Of a stretch of 64,000 nt of DNA, positions 47,458 through 56,464 are shown one piece after another. Below the pieces are notes generated by a model that saw only the letters and a list, made by a program, of their open reading frames with translations, ran no database searches and was not told where the DNA came from. The stretch is from assembly GCF_900582195.1 (NCBI RefSeq), contig NZ_UTHA01000050.1:78879-142878 (forward strand). Direction: 5' to 3'. The position numbers and the translations under genes were made by a program. The stretch is from Pseudomonas viridiflava (GTDB lineage: Bacteria; Pseudomonadota; Gammaproteobacteria; Pseudomonadales; Pseudomonadaceae). The first letter of the stretch is position 1. Each line of letters begins with the position of its first letter.

Positions 47458-49053
47458 ATGAAAATGCTTCCCCTACGTGCGGCCATCGCGGCTGCGTTGC
47501 TGAGTGTCGCTGTTGGCGTCTCGGCCAAACCCTTGGTGGTCTGCACCGAAGCCAGTCCGGAAGGCTTCGATATGGTCCAGTACACAACTGCAGTCACGGC
47601 GGACGCTGTGGCCGAAACCATCTTCAACCGCCTGGCCGACTTCAAGCCTGGCACCACTGAAGTGATCCCGGCACTCGCCGAGTCCTGGGACATCAGCGAA
47701 GACGGCCTGACCTACACGTTCCACCTGCGTAAAGGCGTCAAGTTTCACACCACCGAATACTTCAAGCCGACCCGCGACATGAACGCCGACGACGTGGTCT
47801 GGAGCTTCCAGCGTCAGCTGGACCCGAATCACCCATGGCACAAACTGTCGAGCGTGGGCTTCCCGTACTTTGAAAGCATGGGCTTCAAGGAACTGCTGAA
47901 GAATGTCGAGAAAGTTGACGACAACACGGTCAAGTTCACCCTGACCCGCCGCGAAGCGCCGTTCCTGGCCGATATTGCGATGGCGTTCTCGTCGATCTAC
48001 CCGGCCGAATACGCCGACCAGCTGCTCAAGGCCAACAAGACCGGCGACCTGAACAACAAGCCGATCGGCACCGGCCCGTTCATCTTCCAGCGCTACGCCA
48101 AGGATGCGCAGGTGCGCTTCAAGGCCAACCCGGAGTATTTCCGTGGCAAGCCGCCAGCCGATGCGTTGATCCTGGCGATCGCCACCGACAACAACGTGCG
48201 CCTGCAAAAGCTCAAGGCCAACGAGTGCCAGATCGCCCTCTATCCAAAACCGGACGACATCCCAAGCATCAAGAAAGACAGCAACCTGAAAGTCGATGAA
48301 CTGGACGCGATGACCGTCTCGTACATCGCCATGAACACCCAGCACAAATACATGAGCGACGTGCGCGTGCGTAAGGCGATCGATATCGCCTTCGACAAAG
48401 CCGCTTACGTCAACGCGCTATTTGGCCCGGGCAATGCGACCGTTGCGGTCAACCCGTACCCGCCGACCCTGCTCGGCTACAACCACGACCTGAAGAACCC
48501 GCCACGTGACCTCGACAAGGCCCGCGCCCTGCTCAAGGAAGCCGGGGTTCCGGAAGGCACCGTGCTTACCCTGTTTACCCGCAACGGTGGCGGCCCGACC
48601 AACCCGAACCCGATGCTCGGCGCGCAAATGATGCAGGCTGACCTGGCGAAAGTCGGGATCAAGATCGACATCCGCGTGATGGAATGGGGCGAAATGCTCA
48701 AACGCGCCAAGGCCGGCGAACACGATATGGTGTCGGCCGGATGGGCGGGCGACAACGGCGACCCGGATAACTTCCTGACGCCTATGCTCAGTTGCGAAGC
48801 GGCAAAAAATGGCGAGAACTATGCGCGCTGGTGCAACGAAAAATTCCAGGCACTGCTGGATGAAGCACGGGCTAAAGTAGATCCGGCCGAACGCGCAAAG
48901 CTCTACGAACAGGCGCAAGTGCTGTTTAATCAGGATCAGCCATGGATCAGCATGGCCCACACCAGGATGTTTACCGCGATGCGCAACAACGTAGAGGGCT
49001 ATCACATCAGCCCTCTCACCACTAATAACTTCGCCACCACCCAGGTGAAGTAG
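47458..49053 (+). CDS. dppA: DppA-type peptide-binding protein (fourth)
   Basis: 531 aa with signal peptide MKMLPLRAAIAAALLSVAVG... (cleavage ...VSA^KPLVVC). It keeps CTEASPEGFDMVQYTTAV, PFIFQRYAKDAQVRF and WAGDNGDPDNF but is the most diverged copy, with RREAPFLADIAMAFSS where the others have VDAAFIQNMAMSFAS. The start at 47458 gives the signal peptide; the frame opens earlier inside the terminator. It lies 73 bases before dppB, so this copy is most directly linked to the permease. Confidence 0.93.
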   Translation: MKMLPLRAAIAAALLSVAVGVSAKPLVVCTEASPEGFDMVQYTTAVTADAVAETIFNRLADFKPGTTEVIPALAESWDISEDGLTYTFHLRKGVKFHTTEYFKPTRDMNADDVVWSFQRQLDPNHPWHKLSSVGFPYFESMGFKELLKNVEKVDDNTVKFTLTRREAPFLADIAMAFSSIYPAEYADQLLKANKTGDLNNKPIGTGPFIFQRYAKDAQVRFKANPEYFRGKPPADALILAIATDNNVRLQKLKANECQIALYPKPDDIPSIKKDSNLKVDELDAMTVSYIAMNTQHKYMSDVRVRKAIDIAFDKAAYVNALFGPGNATVAVNPYPPTLLGYNHDLKNPPRDLDKARALLKEAGVPEGTVLTLFTRNGGGPTNPNPMLGAQMMQADLAKVGIKIDIRVMEWGEMLKRAKAGEHDMVSAGWAGDNGDPDNFLTPMLSCEAAKNGENYARWCNEKFQALLDEARAKVDPAERAKLYEQAQVLFNQDQPWISMAHTRMFTAMRNNVEGYHISPLTTNNFATTQVK

Positions 49054-49126
49054 ATAAGAAACTCCCGGCGTCCCTGACCCCAGGGATGCCGGGCACGCCT
49101 AACCGGCTGATGAGGTACCACACACG

Positions 49127-50137
49127 ATGTTTAGTTTTATTGCCCGCCGACTGGGGTTGTTGATCCCCACGTTTTTCGGCATCACCTTGCTGACTTTCGC
49201 GTTGATTCGCATGATTCCGGGCGACCCCGTGGAAGTGATGATGGGCGAACGTCGGGTCGACCCCGAAATGCACGCTCAGGCAATGGAACGCCTAGGTCTG
49301 AACAAGCCACTGTATGCCCAGTATCTGGACTACATTGGCAAACTGGCTCAAGGCGATCTCGGCGAATCCCTGCGTACACGTGAAAGCGTATGGACCGAGT
49401 TCACCTCCCTTTTCCCGGCGACCCTGGAACTGTCCATGGCCGCCCTGCTGTTCGCCGGCATTCTGGGTCTTCTGGCCGGGGTGATTGCGGCACTCAAGCG
49501 AGGATCGCTGTTCGACCACGGGGTAATGGGCATCTCCCTCGCGGGTTATTCGATGCCGATCTTCTGGTGGGGCCTGATCCTGATCATGTTCTTCTCGGTG
49601 AGCCTGGGCTGGACCCCGGTTTCCGGGCGGATCGACCTGCTCTATGACATCGAGCCACGCACCGGTTTCATGCTGATCGACACGCTGCTGGCCGATGACG
49701 TCGGTGCGTTCTTCGATGCCCTGCATCACCTGATCCTGCCGGCCATCGTGCTCGGTACCATCCCACTGGCGGTGATCGCGCGGATGACCCGTTCGTCGAT
49801 GCTCGAAGTACTGCGCGAAGACTACATCCGCACCGCCAAGGCCAAAGGCCTGTCGCCGTCGCGCGTGGTGTTCGTCCACGGGTTGCGTAACGCGCTGATT
49901 CCGGTACTCACCGTGGTCGGTCTGCAAGTCGGCACCCTGCTGGCGGGTGCAGTCCTGACCGAAACCATTTTCTCCTGGCCCGGCATCGGTAAATGGCTGA
50001 TCGAAGCCATCGGCGCCCGGGACTACCCGGTTGTGCAAAACGGCATCCTGTTAATCGCCTGCCTGGTGATTCTGGTCAACTTCGTGGTGGACATCCTCTA
50101 CGGCTTTGCCAACCCACGCATCCGTCATCAGCGCTGA
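49127..50137 (+). CDS. dppB: Dipeptide ABC transporter permease DppB
   Basis: 336 aa inner-membrane permease with six hydrophobic segments. MFSFIARRLGLLIPTFFGI at the N-terminus and the EAA loop EDYIRTAKAKGLSPSRVVFVH near residue 240 contact the ATPases. It pairs with DppC to form the dipeptide channel. It is 11 bases before dppC. Confidence 0.95.
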   Translation: MFSFIARRLGLLIPTFFGITLLTFALIRMIPGDPVEVMMGERRVDPEMHAQAMERLGLNKPLYAQYLDYIGKLAQGDLGESLRTRESVWTEFTSLFPATLELSMAALLFAGILGLLAGVIAALKRGSLFDHGVMGISLAGYSMPIFWWGLILIMFFSVSLGWTPVSGRIDLLYDIEPRTGFMLIDTLLADDVGAFFDALHHLILPAIVLGTIPLAVIARMTRSSMLEVLREDYIRTAKAKGLSPSRVVFVHGLRNALIPVLTVVGLQVGTLLAGAVLTETIFSWPGIGKWLIEAIGARDYPVVQNGILLIACLVILVNFVVDILYGFANPRIRHQR

Positions 50138-50148
50138 GGTCAATAACC

Positions 50149-51075
50149 ATGAGCACTCCAACATCCTCAGTAGCCACCGCCGCCGCCAACGCGGATCAAA
50201 GCCTGCTGTACCCGTCTCCGTACAAAGAATTCTGGCAAGCCTTCTCGAAGAACAAGGGCGCAGTTGCCGGCCTGCTGTTCATGCTGTTGATCATCTTCTG
50301 CGCGATTTTCGCGCCGTGGGTGGCGCCGCATAACCCGAGCGAGCAATACCGTGACTTCCTGCTGACGCCGCCGGCGTGGCTCGAAGGCGGGCAGATGCAG
50401 TTCCTGCTCGGCACCGATGAACTGGGGCGTGACCTGCTGTCGCGTCTGATCCAGGGTTCGCGCCTGTCGCTGCTGATCGGCTTGTCGTCGGTGGTGATGT
50501 CGCTGATTCCGGGGATCCTGCTCGGTCTGTTCGCCGGTTTCTTCCCGAAGATGATCGGCCCGACCATCATGCGTCTGATGGACATCATGCTGGCCCTGCC
50601 GTCGCTGCTGCTGGCGGTGGCGATTGTCGCCATCCTCGGCCCTGGCCTGATCAACACCGTGATCGCTATCGCTGTGGTTTCGCTGCCGTCCTATGTGCGT
50701 CTGACCCGTGCCGCCGTCATGGGCGAACTGAACCGCGACTACGTGACCGCCGCGCGCCTGGCCGGCGCCGGCCTGCCACGTCTGATGTTCATCACCGTGC
50801 TGCCGAACTGCATGGCGCCGCTGATCGTTCAGGCAACCTTGAGCTTCTCCTCGGCGATTCTCGATGCCGCTGCACTGGGCTTCCTCGGCCTTGGCGTACA
50901 ACCGCCAACCCCTGAGTGGGGCACCATGCTGGCCTCGGCCCGCGACTACATCGAACGCGCCTGGTGGGTCGTCAGTCTGCCTGGTTTGACCATTTTGCTC
51001 AGCGTGCTGGCAATCAACTTGATGGGCGACGGCCTGCGCGATGCGCTGGACCCGAAACTCAAGAACGCCGCCTGA
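50149..51075 (+). CDS. dppC: Dipeptide ABC transporter permease DppC
   Basis: 308 aa. An N-terminal cytosolic tail (about 35 residues) precedes six hydrophobic segments, with the OppC-type segment [20 protein letters not shown] and the EAA loop [20 protein letters not shown]. The start [14 protein letters not shown] at 50149 is chosen; the frame is open upstream into dppB but out of register with its protein. Ten bases separate it from dppD. Confidence 0.95.
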   Translation: MSTPTSSVATAAANADQSLLYPSPYKEFWQAFSKNKGAVAGLLFMLLIIFCAIFAPWVAPHNPSEQYRDFLLTPPAWLEGGQMQFLLGTDELGRDLLSRLIQGSRLSLLIGLSSVVMSLIPGILLGLFAGFFPKMIGPTIMRLMDIMLALPSLLLAVAIVAILGPGLINTVIAIAVVSLPSYVRLTRAAVMGELNRDYVTAARLAGAGLPRLMFITVLPNCMAPLIVQATLSFSSAILDAAALGFLGLGVQPPTPEWGTMLASARDYIERAWWVVSLPGLTILLSVLAINLMGDGLRDALDPKLKNAA

Positions 51076-51085
51076 GGAGATTCCC

Positions 51086-52054
51086 ATGTCACTGCTAGAA
51101 ATCAAGAATCTCAACGTTCGCTTCGGCGACAAGACCGCGACCCCCGTGGTCGATGGCCTCGACCTGAAAGTCGACAAGGGCGAAGTACTGGCCATCGTCG
51201 GCGAATCGGGTTCGGGTAAATCCGTGACCATGATGGCGCTGATGGGCCTGATCGAGCATCCCGGCATCGTCACCGCCGACTCGCTCAGCTTTGACGGCAA
51301 AGACATGCTCAAGCTGAGCAACCGTCAGCGTCGGCAAATCGTTGGGAAAGACCTGTCGATGGTCTTTCAGGACCCGATGACCGCGCTGAACCCGAGCTAC
51401 ACCGTTGGTTTCCAGATCGAAGAGGTGCTGCGTCTGCATCTGAAAATGTCCGGCAAGCAAGCGCGCAAACGTGCGATCGAACTGCTGGAAAAAGTTGAAA
51501 TCCCGGGCGCCGCGAGCCGCATGGACGCCTACCCGCACCAACTGTCCGGCGGTATGAGCCAGCGTGTTGCGATCGCCATGGCAATTGCCGGCGAGCCGAA
51601 ACTGCTGATCGCCGACGAACCGACCACGGCACTCGACGTGACGATTCAGGCGCAGATCATGGATCTGCTGCTGGCGTTGCAGAAAGAACAGAACATGGGC
51701 CTGGTGCTGATCACTCACGACCTCGCGGTTGTGGCTGAAACCGCCCAGCGCGTCTGCGTGATGTACGCCGGCCAGGCTGTTGAAGTCGGCCAGGTACCAC
51801 AACTGTTCGACATCCCGGCGCACCCGTACAGCGAAGCGTTGCTCAAGGCGATTCCCGAGCACAGCCTCGGCGCCTCACGCCTGTCGACTCTGCCGGGCAT
51901 TGTTCCGGGCCGCTACGACCGTCCGCAGGGTTGCCTGCTGTCGCCGCGCTGCCCGTACGTGCAGGACAGCTGCCGCGCGCAGCGTCCAGGTCTTGATCCG
52001 AAAAGCCACAGCCTCGCCCGCTGCTTCTTCCCGCTCAACCAGGAGGTGGCGTAA
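51086..52054 (+). CDS. dppD: Dipeptide ABC transporter ATPase DppD
   Basis: 322 aa ATPase with Walker [10 protein letters not shown], signature [12 protein letters not shown] and Walker [13 protein letters not shown]. The C-terminal oligopeptide-transporter domain has the iron-sulfur-type cysteines ([21 protein letters not shown]). The start [14 protein letters not shown] at 51086 follows TGAGGAGA. Its stop overlaps the dppF start by one base. Confidence 0.95.
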   Translation: MSLLEIKNLNVRFGDKTATPVVDGLDLKVDKGEVLAIVGESGSGKSVTMMALMGLIEHPGIVTADSLSFDGKDMLKLSNRQRRQIVGKDLSMVFQDPMTALNPSYTVGFQIEEVLRLHLKMSGKQARKRAIELLEKVEIPGAASRMDAYPHQLSGGMSQRVAIAMAIAGEPKLLIADEPTTALDVTIQAQIMDLLLALQKEQNMGLVLITHDLAVVAETAQRVCVMYAGQAVEVGQVPQLFDIPAHPYSEALLKAIPEHSLGASRLSTLPGIVPGRYDRPQGCLLSPRCPYVQDSCRAQRPGLDPKSHSLARCFFPLNQEVA

Positions 52055-53034
52055 TGGCCGTCGTACTTACCGCCCGCGACCTGACCCGTCACTACGAAGT
52101 CTCCCGTGGCCTGTTCAAGGGCCATGCGACCGTACGCGCATTGAACGGCGTGTCGTTCGAACTGGAAGCCGGCAAGACCCTCGCCGTGGTAGGCGAGTCG
52201 GGCTGCGGCAAATCCACCCTCGCCCGCGCTTTGACGCTGATTGAAGATCCGTCGTCCGGCTCCTTGAAAATCGCCGGCCAGGAAGTCGCCGGCGCCGACA
52301 AGGCCCAGCGCAAGCAACTGCGCAAAGACGTGCAAATGGTCTTCCAAAGCCCGTACGCGTCGTTGAACCCACGGCAGAAAGTCGGTGACCAGCTCGGCGA
52401 GCCGCTGCTGATCAATACCAACCTGAGCGCTGCCGAACGTCGCGAGAAAGTCCAGGCGATGATGAAGCAGGTCGGCCTGCGTCCTGAGCACTATCAGCGC
52501 TATCCGCACATGTTTTCCGGCGGTCAGCGTCAGCGTATCGCCCTGGCTCGCGCCATGATGCTGCAACCGAAAGTGCTGGTGGCGGATGAACCGACGTCGG
52601 CATTGGACGTGTCGATTCAGGCGCAGGTGCTGAACCTGTTCATGGATCTGCAGCAGGAGTTCAACACCGCTTACGTGTTCATCTCGCACAACCTGGCGGT
52701 GGTGCAACACGTGGCCGATGACGTGATGGTGATGTACCTCGGTCGCCCGGTGGAACTGGGGCCGAAGAACGACATCTACGAACGCCCGCTGCACCCGTAT
52801 ACCCAGGCGTTGCTGTCGGCGACCCCGACCATTCACCCGGACCCGAACAAGCCGAAAATCAAGATCGTCGGCGAGCTGCCCAACCCGCTTAACCCGCCGC
52901 CGGGCTGTGCTTTCCACAAGCGCTGCCCGTATGCGACCGAGCGTTGCAGCACGGAAGAGCCGGCGTTGCGTCAGCTCGACAGCCGGCAGGTGGCTTGCCA
53001 CTACGCCGAGCAGTTCCTCGACGGCGCGGCGTAA
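52054..53034 (+). CDS. dppF: Dipeptide ABC transporter ATPase DppF
   Basis: 326 aa ATPase with Walker A GESGCGKST, signature FSGGQRQRIALA and Walker B VLVADEPTSALD, and the C-terminal cysteine cluster PGCAFHKRCPYATERC. It couples with DppD under DppBC. Start and dppD stop share TAATG. It ends the dpp locus, followed by a REP pair and a terminator. Confidence 0.95.
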   Translation: MAVVLTARDLTRHYEVSRGLFKGHATVRALNGVSFELEAGKTLAVVGESGCGKSTLARALTLIEDPSSGSLKIAGQEVAGADKAQRKQLRKDVQMVFQSPYASLNPRQKVGDQLGEPLLINTNLSAAERREKVQAMMKQVGLRPEHYQRYPHMFSGGQRQRIALARAMMLQPKVLVADEPTSALDVSIQAQVLNLFMDLQQEFNTAYVFISHNLAVVQHVADDVMVMYLGRPVELGPKNDIYERPLHPYTQALLSATPTIHPDPNKPKIKIVGELPNPLNPPPGCAFHKRCPYATERCSTEEPALRQLDSRQVACHYAEQFLDGAA

Positions 53035-53061
53035 GTAAATCTGGACAGCGATACAAAACAC

Positions 53062-53152
53062 TGTGGGAGCGAGATTGCTCGCGAAGGCGTTGGATCATTC
53101 AACATAGATGTCGCCTGATACACCGCTTTCGCGAGCAAGCTCGCTCCCACAG
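53062..53152. repeat. REP pair (BIME) after dppF
   Basis: TGTGGGAGCGAGATTGCTCG and the complement of TGTGGGAGCGAGCTTGCTCG, about 40 bases apart, starting 28 bases after the dppF stop. Confidence 0.9.
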
Positions 53153-53183
53153 GGATCGTATTTCAAACAGAGTGACGTGTTAA

Positions 53184-53236
53184 CAAAACCCTTTCCGTCT
53201 CGACTGCGCATCGGTCGAGGCAGAAGGGGTTTTCTT
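53184..53236. terminator. Terminator downstream of dppF
   Basis: AAAACCCTTTC-GTCTCGAC (53184 on) pairs with GTCGAG-C-AGAAGGGGTTTT, a long imperfect stem ending in a T-rich run. It can serve dppF on the plus strand and the acidic small gene on the minus strand. Confidence 0.75.
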
Positions 53237-53247
53237 TTGCCTGCGAT

Positions 53248-53511
53248 TTATGTCTGGCTATCGCCTTCGTCATCCGGATCATCAGAGTCCGGCTCATCGG
53301 TGGTCGAGTCGTCGTCATCGGCGCTGCCACCCTGCCCCTGATCGCCCGGCTCGGATTCAGACTTGGCCAGCATCAAGCCGCTGTGCCCGACCTGTCCGTT
53401 GAAGGCCTGGGAATCGTGATCCTCGCACTCGGCCCAGGCCGTCGCAGTGCCGAGGGACAGCATGACCATCACTTTCAACAGCAATAAAACCCGTAGCAAC
53501 CTGCTTTTCAT
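53248..53511 (-). CDS. Small secreted acidic protein
   Basis: 87 aa. A hydrophobic signal sequence (MKSRLLRVLLLLKVMVML..., cleavage near ...TAWA^ECED) is followed by a short region and then a low-complexity acidic tail of Asp, Glu, Ser and Gly (GGSADDDDSTTDEPDSDDPD). The single mature Cys is next to the cleavage site. Start 53511 has GGAG six bases upstream; ATG 53523 does not. The tail could bind Ca2+ or other cations, but no family is recognised. It lies between dpp and an MFS gene and may be expressed alone. Confidence 0.65.
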   Translation of the reverse strand: MKSRLLRVLLLLKVMVMLSLGTATAWAECEDHDSQAFNGQVGHSGLMLAKSESEPGDQGQGGSADDDDSTTDEPDSDDPDDEGDSQT

Positions 53512-53667
53512 AGCCGACTCCATCCATTTTCAGGTGAGACATTCGTGCCTGACTGGCGCTGTGTGAAATCTAGTTCTGATCCATCGGGTTCACCATATAG
53601 GACGCCAACGGGCAGGCAGAAATGCCCTTCGCACACAGACGGGTTTCGAATAATGTTTATCGCCGGA

Positions 53668-54861
53668 TCAGCTAAGCGGGCGGGTGGCTTGCCACGTTAA
53701 GGGAATCGACATCAGCACCAACAGCGTGCTGGCCAGCCAGACACTGTGCCCACCGAAATGGCCGTACAACTGACCGCTTAGCACCGGCGACAATAATGCG
53801 CTGGCACTCCAGCTCATAAAGAAAAGACCGAAGTACTGACCGCTTTTGCCACTCTGCGCAAACTGCATCGCCAGCACATTCAGCGGCGGCATGAACAACG
53901 CCTCGCCCAACGTCCAGATCACCGTCGACAGACAAACGAAAGCCAGCCCCGACCCAAAGGGCAACATGCCCAGCCCGCAGGCCAGCAGCAAACTACCCGC
54001 GAGCATTTGCCGCCGCGTGCCCCAACGCTCGCCCCAGTGCGACAGCGGAATCTGCAGGGCGATCACCAACAACGCATTGAGCCCGAACTGCCAACCGATC
54101 GCCTCGGTGCTCAACTGATAGTAATCACGCAGATAGTTGCCCAGGGTGCTGTAGACCGTGTCGAACGCGATGCCGAGCACGGCCGTCGCCGCCAGCAACC
54201 AGAGGAACGGCTTGTCACGAAACGGCACGCCCGATCCACCTGTGCCGCTCGTGGATGGCTCATCATTGATCAACACCGGCCGCTGCCACGTGGTGCGAAC
54301 AAACCACAGCAACGCCAGCAACGTCATCGCCGCACTGCCGAAAAATACCCAGCGAAAATCGCTCTGCGCCAACACCCCACCCGCCACCCCGGCAGCGGCC
54401 ATGCCGAGATTGCGCGCCACCCGACTCAATGCCTGCGCGCGCGAACGTTGAGCGACTTCGCAATATTCCATGATCAACCGCTGATGCAGAGTGCGAATGG
54501 CCCCATCGATCGTCCCGCTGAGCAACAGTAATGCAGCGAGCAACGGCACTTGCGTGACCAGCCCCAGCAGGATCAACACCCACACCGAAACAAAGAACAA
54601 CGCCGCCGTCAGCCGCGCCGTGCGCACATGATCACTGAGCCAGCCACCGAGCATCGAACCGACCAGCAAACCCGCGCCATACGCCGACAGCAACCAGCCC
54701 ACCGTCTCGATCGCCAGGCCCAGCTCCTGACGCAGATACAGCGCCATGAACAGCTTGACCATGCTGCTCAGGCGATTGATGAACAACAGCGCCGCGAGCA
54801 CCCAGGCCATCGTGCTGAAATAACTGCTGAGGTGCAGCAGGTGAGCCAGTCGACTCGTCAT
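53668..54861 (-). CDS. MFS transporter of the DHA1/MdtH-like type
   Basis: 397 aa with twelve hydrophobic segments. The loop 2-3 motif is GGWLSDHVRTARLT and the second-half loop is LSHWGERWGTRRQ, placing it in the major facilitator superfamily, drug:H+ antiporter-like (MdtH/YceL region). The substrate is unknown. It is monocistronic on the minus strand between the acidic small gene and fic. Confidence 0.82.
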   Translation of the reverse strand: MTSRLAHLLHLSSYFSTMAWVLAALLFINRLSSMVKLFMALYLRQELGLAIETVGWLLSAYGAGLLVGSMLGGWLSDHVRTARLTAALFFVSVWVLILLGLVTQVPLLAALLLLSGTIDGAIRTLHQRLIMEYCEVAQRSRAQALSRVARNLGMAAAGVAGGVLAQSDFRWVFFGSAAMTLLALLWFVRTTWQRPVLINDEPSTSGTGGSGVPFRDKPFLWLLAATAVLGIAFDTVYSTLGNYLRDYYQLSTEAIGWQFGLNALLVIALQIPLSHWGERWGTRRQMLAGSLLLACGLGMLPFGSGLAFVCLSTVIWTLGEALFMPPLNVLAMQFAQSGKSGQYFGLFFMSWSASALLSPVLSGQLYGHFGGHSVWLASTLLVLMSIPLTWQATRPLS

Positions 54862-55033
54862 TCCATTGACCTCTCAAAGCGGCTTGCGTGGAGCTGGAAC
54901 ACTAACGGGGAGCACGCGTGTTGTCGCGCTGAAGAACATCGAGATCGCAAAAAAGGAATCGCCCTACGGACTCACCCAGCGGTGCTGTAATTTGGTCTTT
55001 TGCTTACTTATCATGCGCGCCTCAAAAACAGGA
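54862..55033. other. Short gap between MFS and fic genes
   Basis: A 172-base gap containing the MFS upstream region. Nothing beyond a T-rich stretch (54990-55015) near the fic stop was recognised. Confidence 0.4.
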
Positions 55034-56155
55034 TCAGACGTACGGTTTGAAGTCGTTGCTGTCGCGAATCAACAGTTGCATCAGTTTGGGGTGGATAAAG
55101 AGTTTTTCCTTGCCGACCTGTATTTCTTTAAGTACGCCGATGACGACTAGCTCTTTGAGGTAGCGGGAGGCTGCCTGACGCTGGGCAACCTGTTTGTCGA
55201 CGACGTTGCTGATGCGACAATAGGGTTGCTCGAAAATGACATCCACCAGCTCGCGGGAATAGGTTTTCGGCAACTGCTCGCGAACAAACTGAGTGGTGTG
55301 CTCGGACAGGCTGCGGATGGCGGCGATTTTTGCGCTGGTCCAGCGGGCGGTTTCTTCTACAGCGCTGAGCATATACAGCAGCCAAGGTTCCCAAGCTTGC
55401 TCGCGAGTGACATCGAGCAGCAGGCGGTAGTAATCGGCGCGATGGGCGATGATGTACCGGCTGAGGTAAAGAATCGGCAGATTCAGCAGCCCTTCTTGAA
55501 TCAGGTATAGGGTATTGAGCACTCGCCCGGTACGGCCATTGCCGTCGGTAAACGGGTGAATGGCCTCAAACTGGTAATGACCAACGGCCATGCGAACCAG
55601 TGGATCCAGGTCCGTCTCGTTGTGCAGGAAGCGCTCCCAGTTTGCGAGCAGATCACGCAAGTGATCCTCGCCTTCGGGAGGGGTGTAGATGATCTCGCCA
55701 GTGCGGTCGTTGGCCAACTGGATACCGGGCACTCGGCGTATATCCATATCCACACCTTTGAGAGTGCGACAAATCTCGACTGCCGTACCCGTGGAAAGTG
55801 GCCGTTCGGCCAAAGACTGGTAGCCATGATGGAGGGCCTTGCGATAGCGCAGAGCTTCTTTAGTAGCGGGATCAGCGTGGTTTTCGCCATCCTGGGCGTG
55901 CTGAAAGAGCAAGTCCGTCGTGGTGACGATGCTTTCGATCTCCGAGCTGTCCTTCGCTTCCAGTAATGGAATGGTGTTGATCAAAACCGTTTGGTTCGGA
56001 ATCAGCTCGGCTGCCTGTTTCAACTCGGCAAGCGCTGTGCGGGCCTCGATACAGCGCTTGAGCACTGCGCGAGTCTCCAGCTCCGCTCTGGGCGGCAAGG
56101 TCGGAAGCTGGTTATAGGGCTTGTCGGCCTGCCAAGGGAAAGGGTATGCGGTCAT
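55034..56155 (-). CDS. Fic-domain protein adenylyltransferase
   Basis: 373 aa Fic enzyme that transfers AMP from ATP to protein hydroxyls. The core motif HPFTDGNGRTGR is at residues 200-211 with catalytic His200. An N-terminal inhibitory helix with SSEIES (70-75) supplies a class II-type inhibitory Glu74, but the residue after it is Ser where Gly or Asn is usual. A C-terminal winged-helix (residues about 300-373) follows. It matches the SoFic architecture. The start MTAYPFPWQADKPY at 56155 is favoured; the frame stays open to 56275 but over an inverted-repeat array. Base composition is a little lower than the flanks, suggesting transfer. Target unknown. Confidence 0.88.
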   Translation of the reverse strand: MTAYPFPWQADKPYNQLPTLPPRAELETRAVLKRCIEARTALAELKQAAELIPNQTVLINTIPLLEAKDSSEIESIVTTTDLLFQHAQDGENHADPATKEALRYRKALHHGYQSLAERPLSTGTAVEICRTLKGVDMDIRRVPGIQLANDRTGEIIYTPPEGEDHLRDLLANWERFLHNETDLDPLVRMAVGHYQFEAIHPFTDGNGRTGRVLNTLYLIQEGLLNLPILYLSRYIIAHRADYYRLLLDVTREQAWEPWLLYMLSAVEETARWTSAKIAAIRSLSEHTTQFVREQLPKTYSRELVDVIFEQPYCRISNVVDKQVAQRQAASRYLKELVVIGVLKEIQVGKEKLFIHPKLMQLLIRDSNDFKPYV

Positions 56156-56243
56156 GGATGAGGGCCTGATCCTTTGGGTCCATCTAAACCAAGGGCACTC
56201 GATAAGGGCCCTTTTCGTGGCGTCAGTGTAAACATGTGCACCA

Positions 56244-56350
56244 TACGTGTCGCCGATTTTCAATTTTGACGACACGTTTTGATCTTATGTCGCTGGCGGC
56301 GACACGTGCATATTTCGTGTCTTTGAAATGGATTTTGAGCGACGTGTAGC
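56244..56350. promoter_or_regulatory. TGTCG inverted-repeat array upstream of fic
   Basis: TGTCG at 56248 and CGACA at 56270 form one inverted pair with a 17-base spacer. TGTCG at 56288 and CGACA at 56300 form a second pair with a 7-base spacer, part of TGTCGC-N5-GCGACA. Further GTGTC at 56317 and CGTGT at 56343 follow. It lies 90-190 bases upstream of the fic start. A dimeric repressor, perhaps Fic's own winged helix, is the inferred binder. Confidence 0.55.
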
Positions 56351-56408
56351 TAACGACTCAGAGAACATTAAATAGAGACCCAAGCAGCCAAAACCAAAAC
56401 CAGCAGGC

Positions 56409-56445
56409 CAAAAAAAACCCCCAAGGCATACACCTCAGGGGCTTC
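56409..56445 (-). terminator. Terminator downstream of prfC
   Basis: On the minus strand CCCCTGAGG pairs with CCTTGGGG around a short loop, followed by eight T. It starts 20-odd bases after the prfC stop and ends that transcript before fic. Confidence 0.8.
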
Positions 56446-56464
56446 GGACAAACCAACTCAGAGC

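Noticed and set aside
56156..56275. Extended fic start at 56275
   Set aside because: The added 40 residues cover the inverted-repeat array and are not conserved-looking; MTAYPFPWQ at 56155 resembles the family start.
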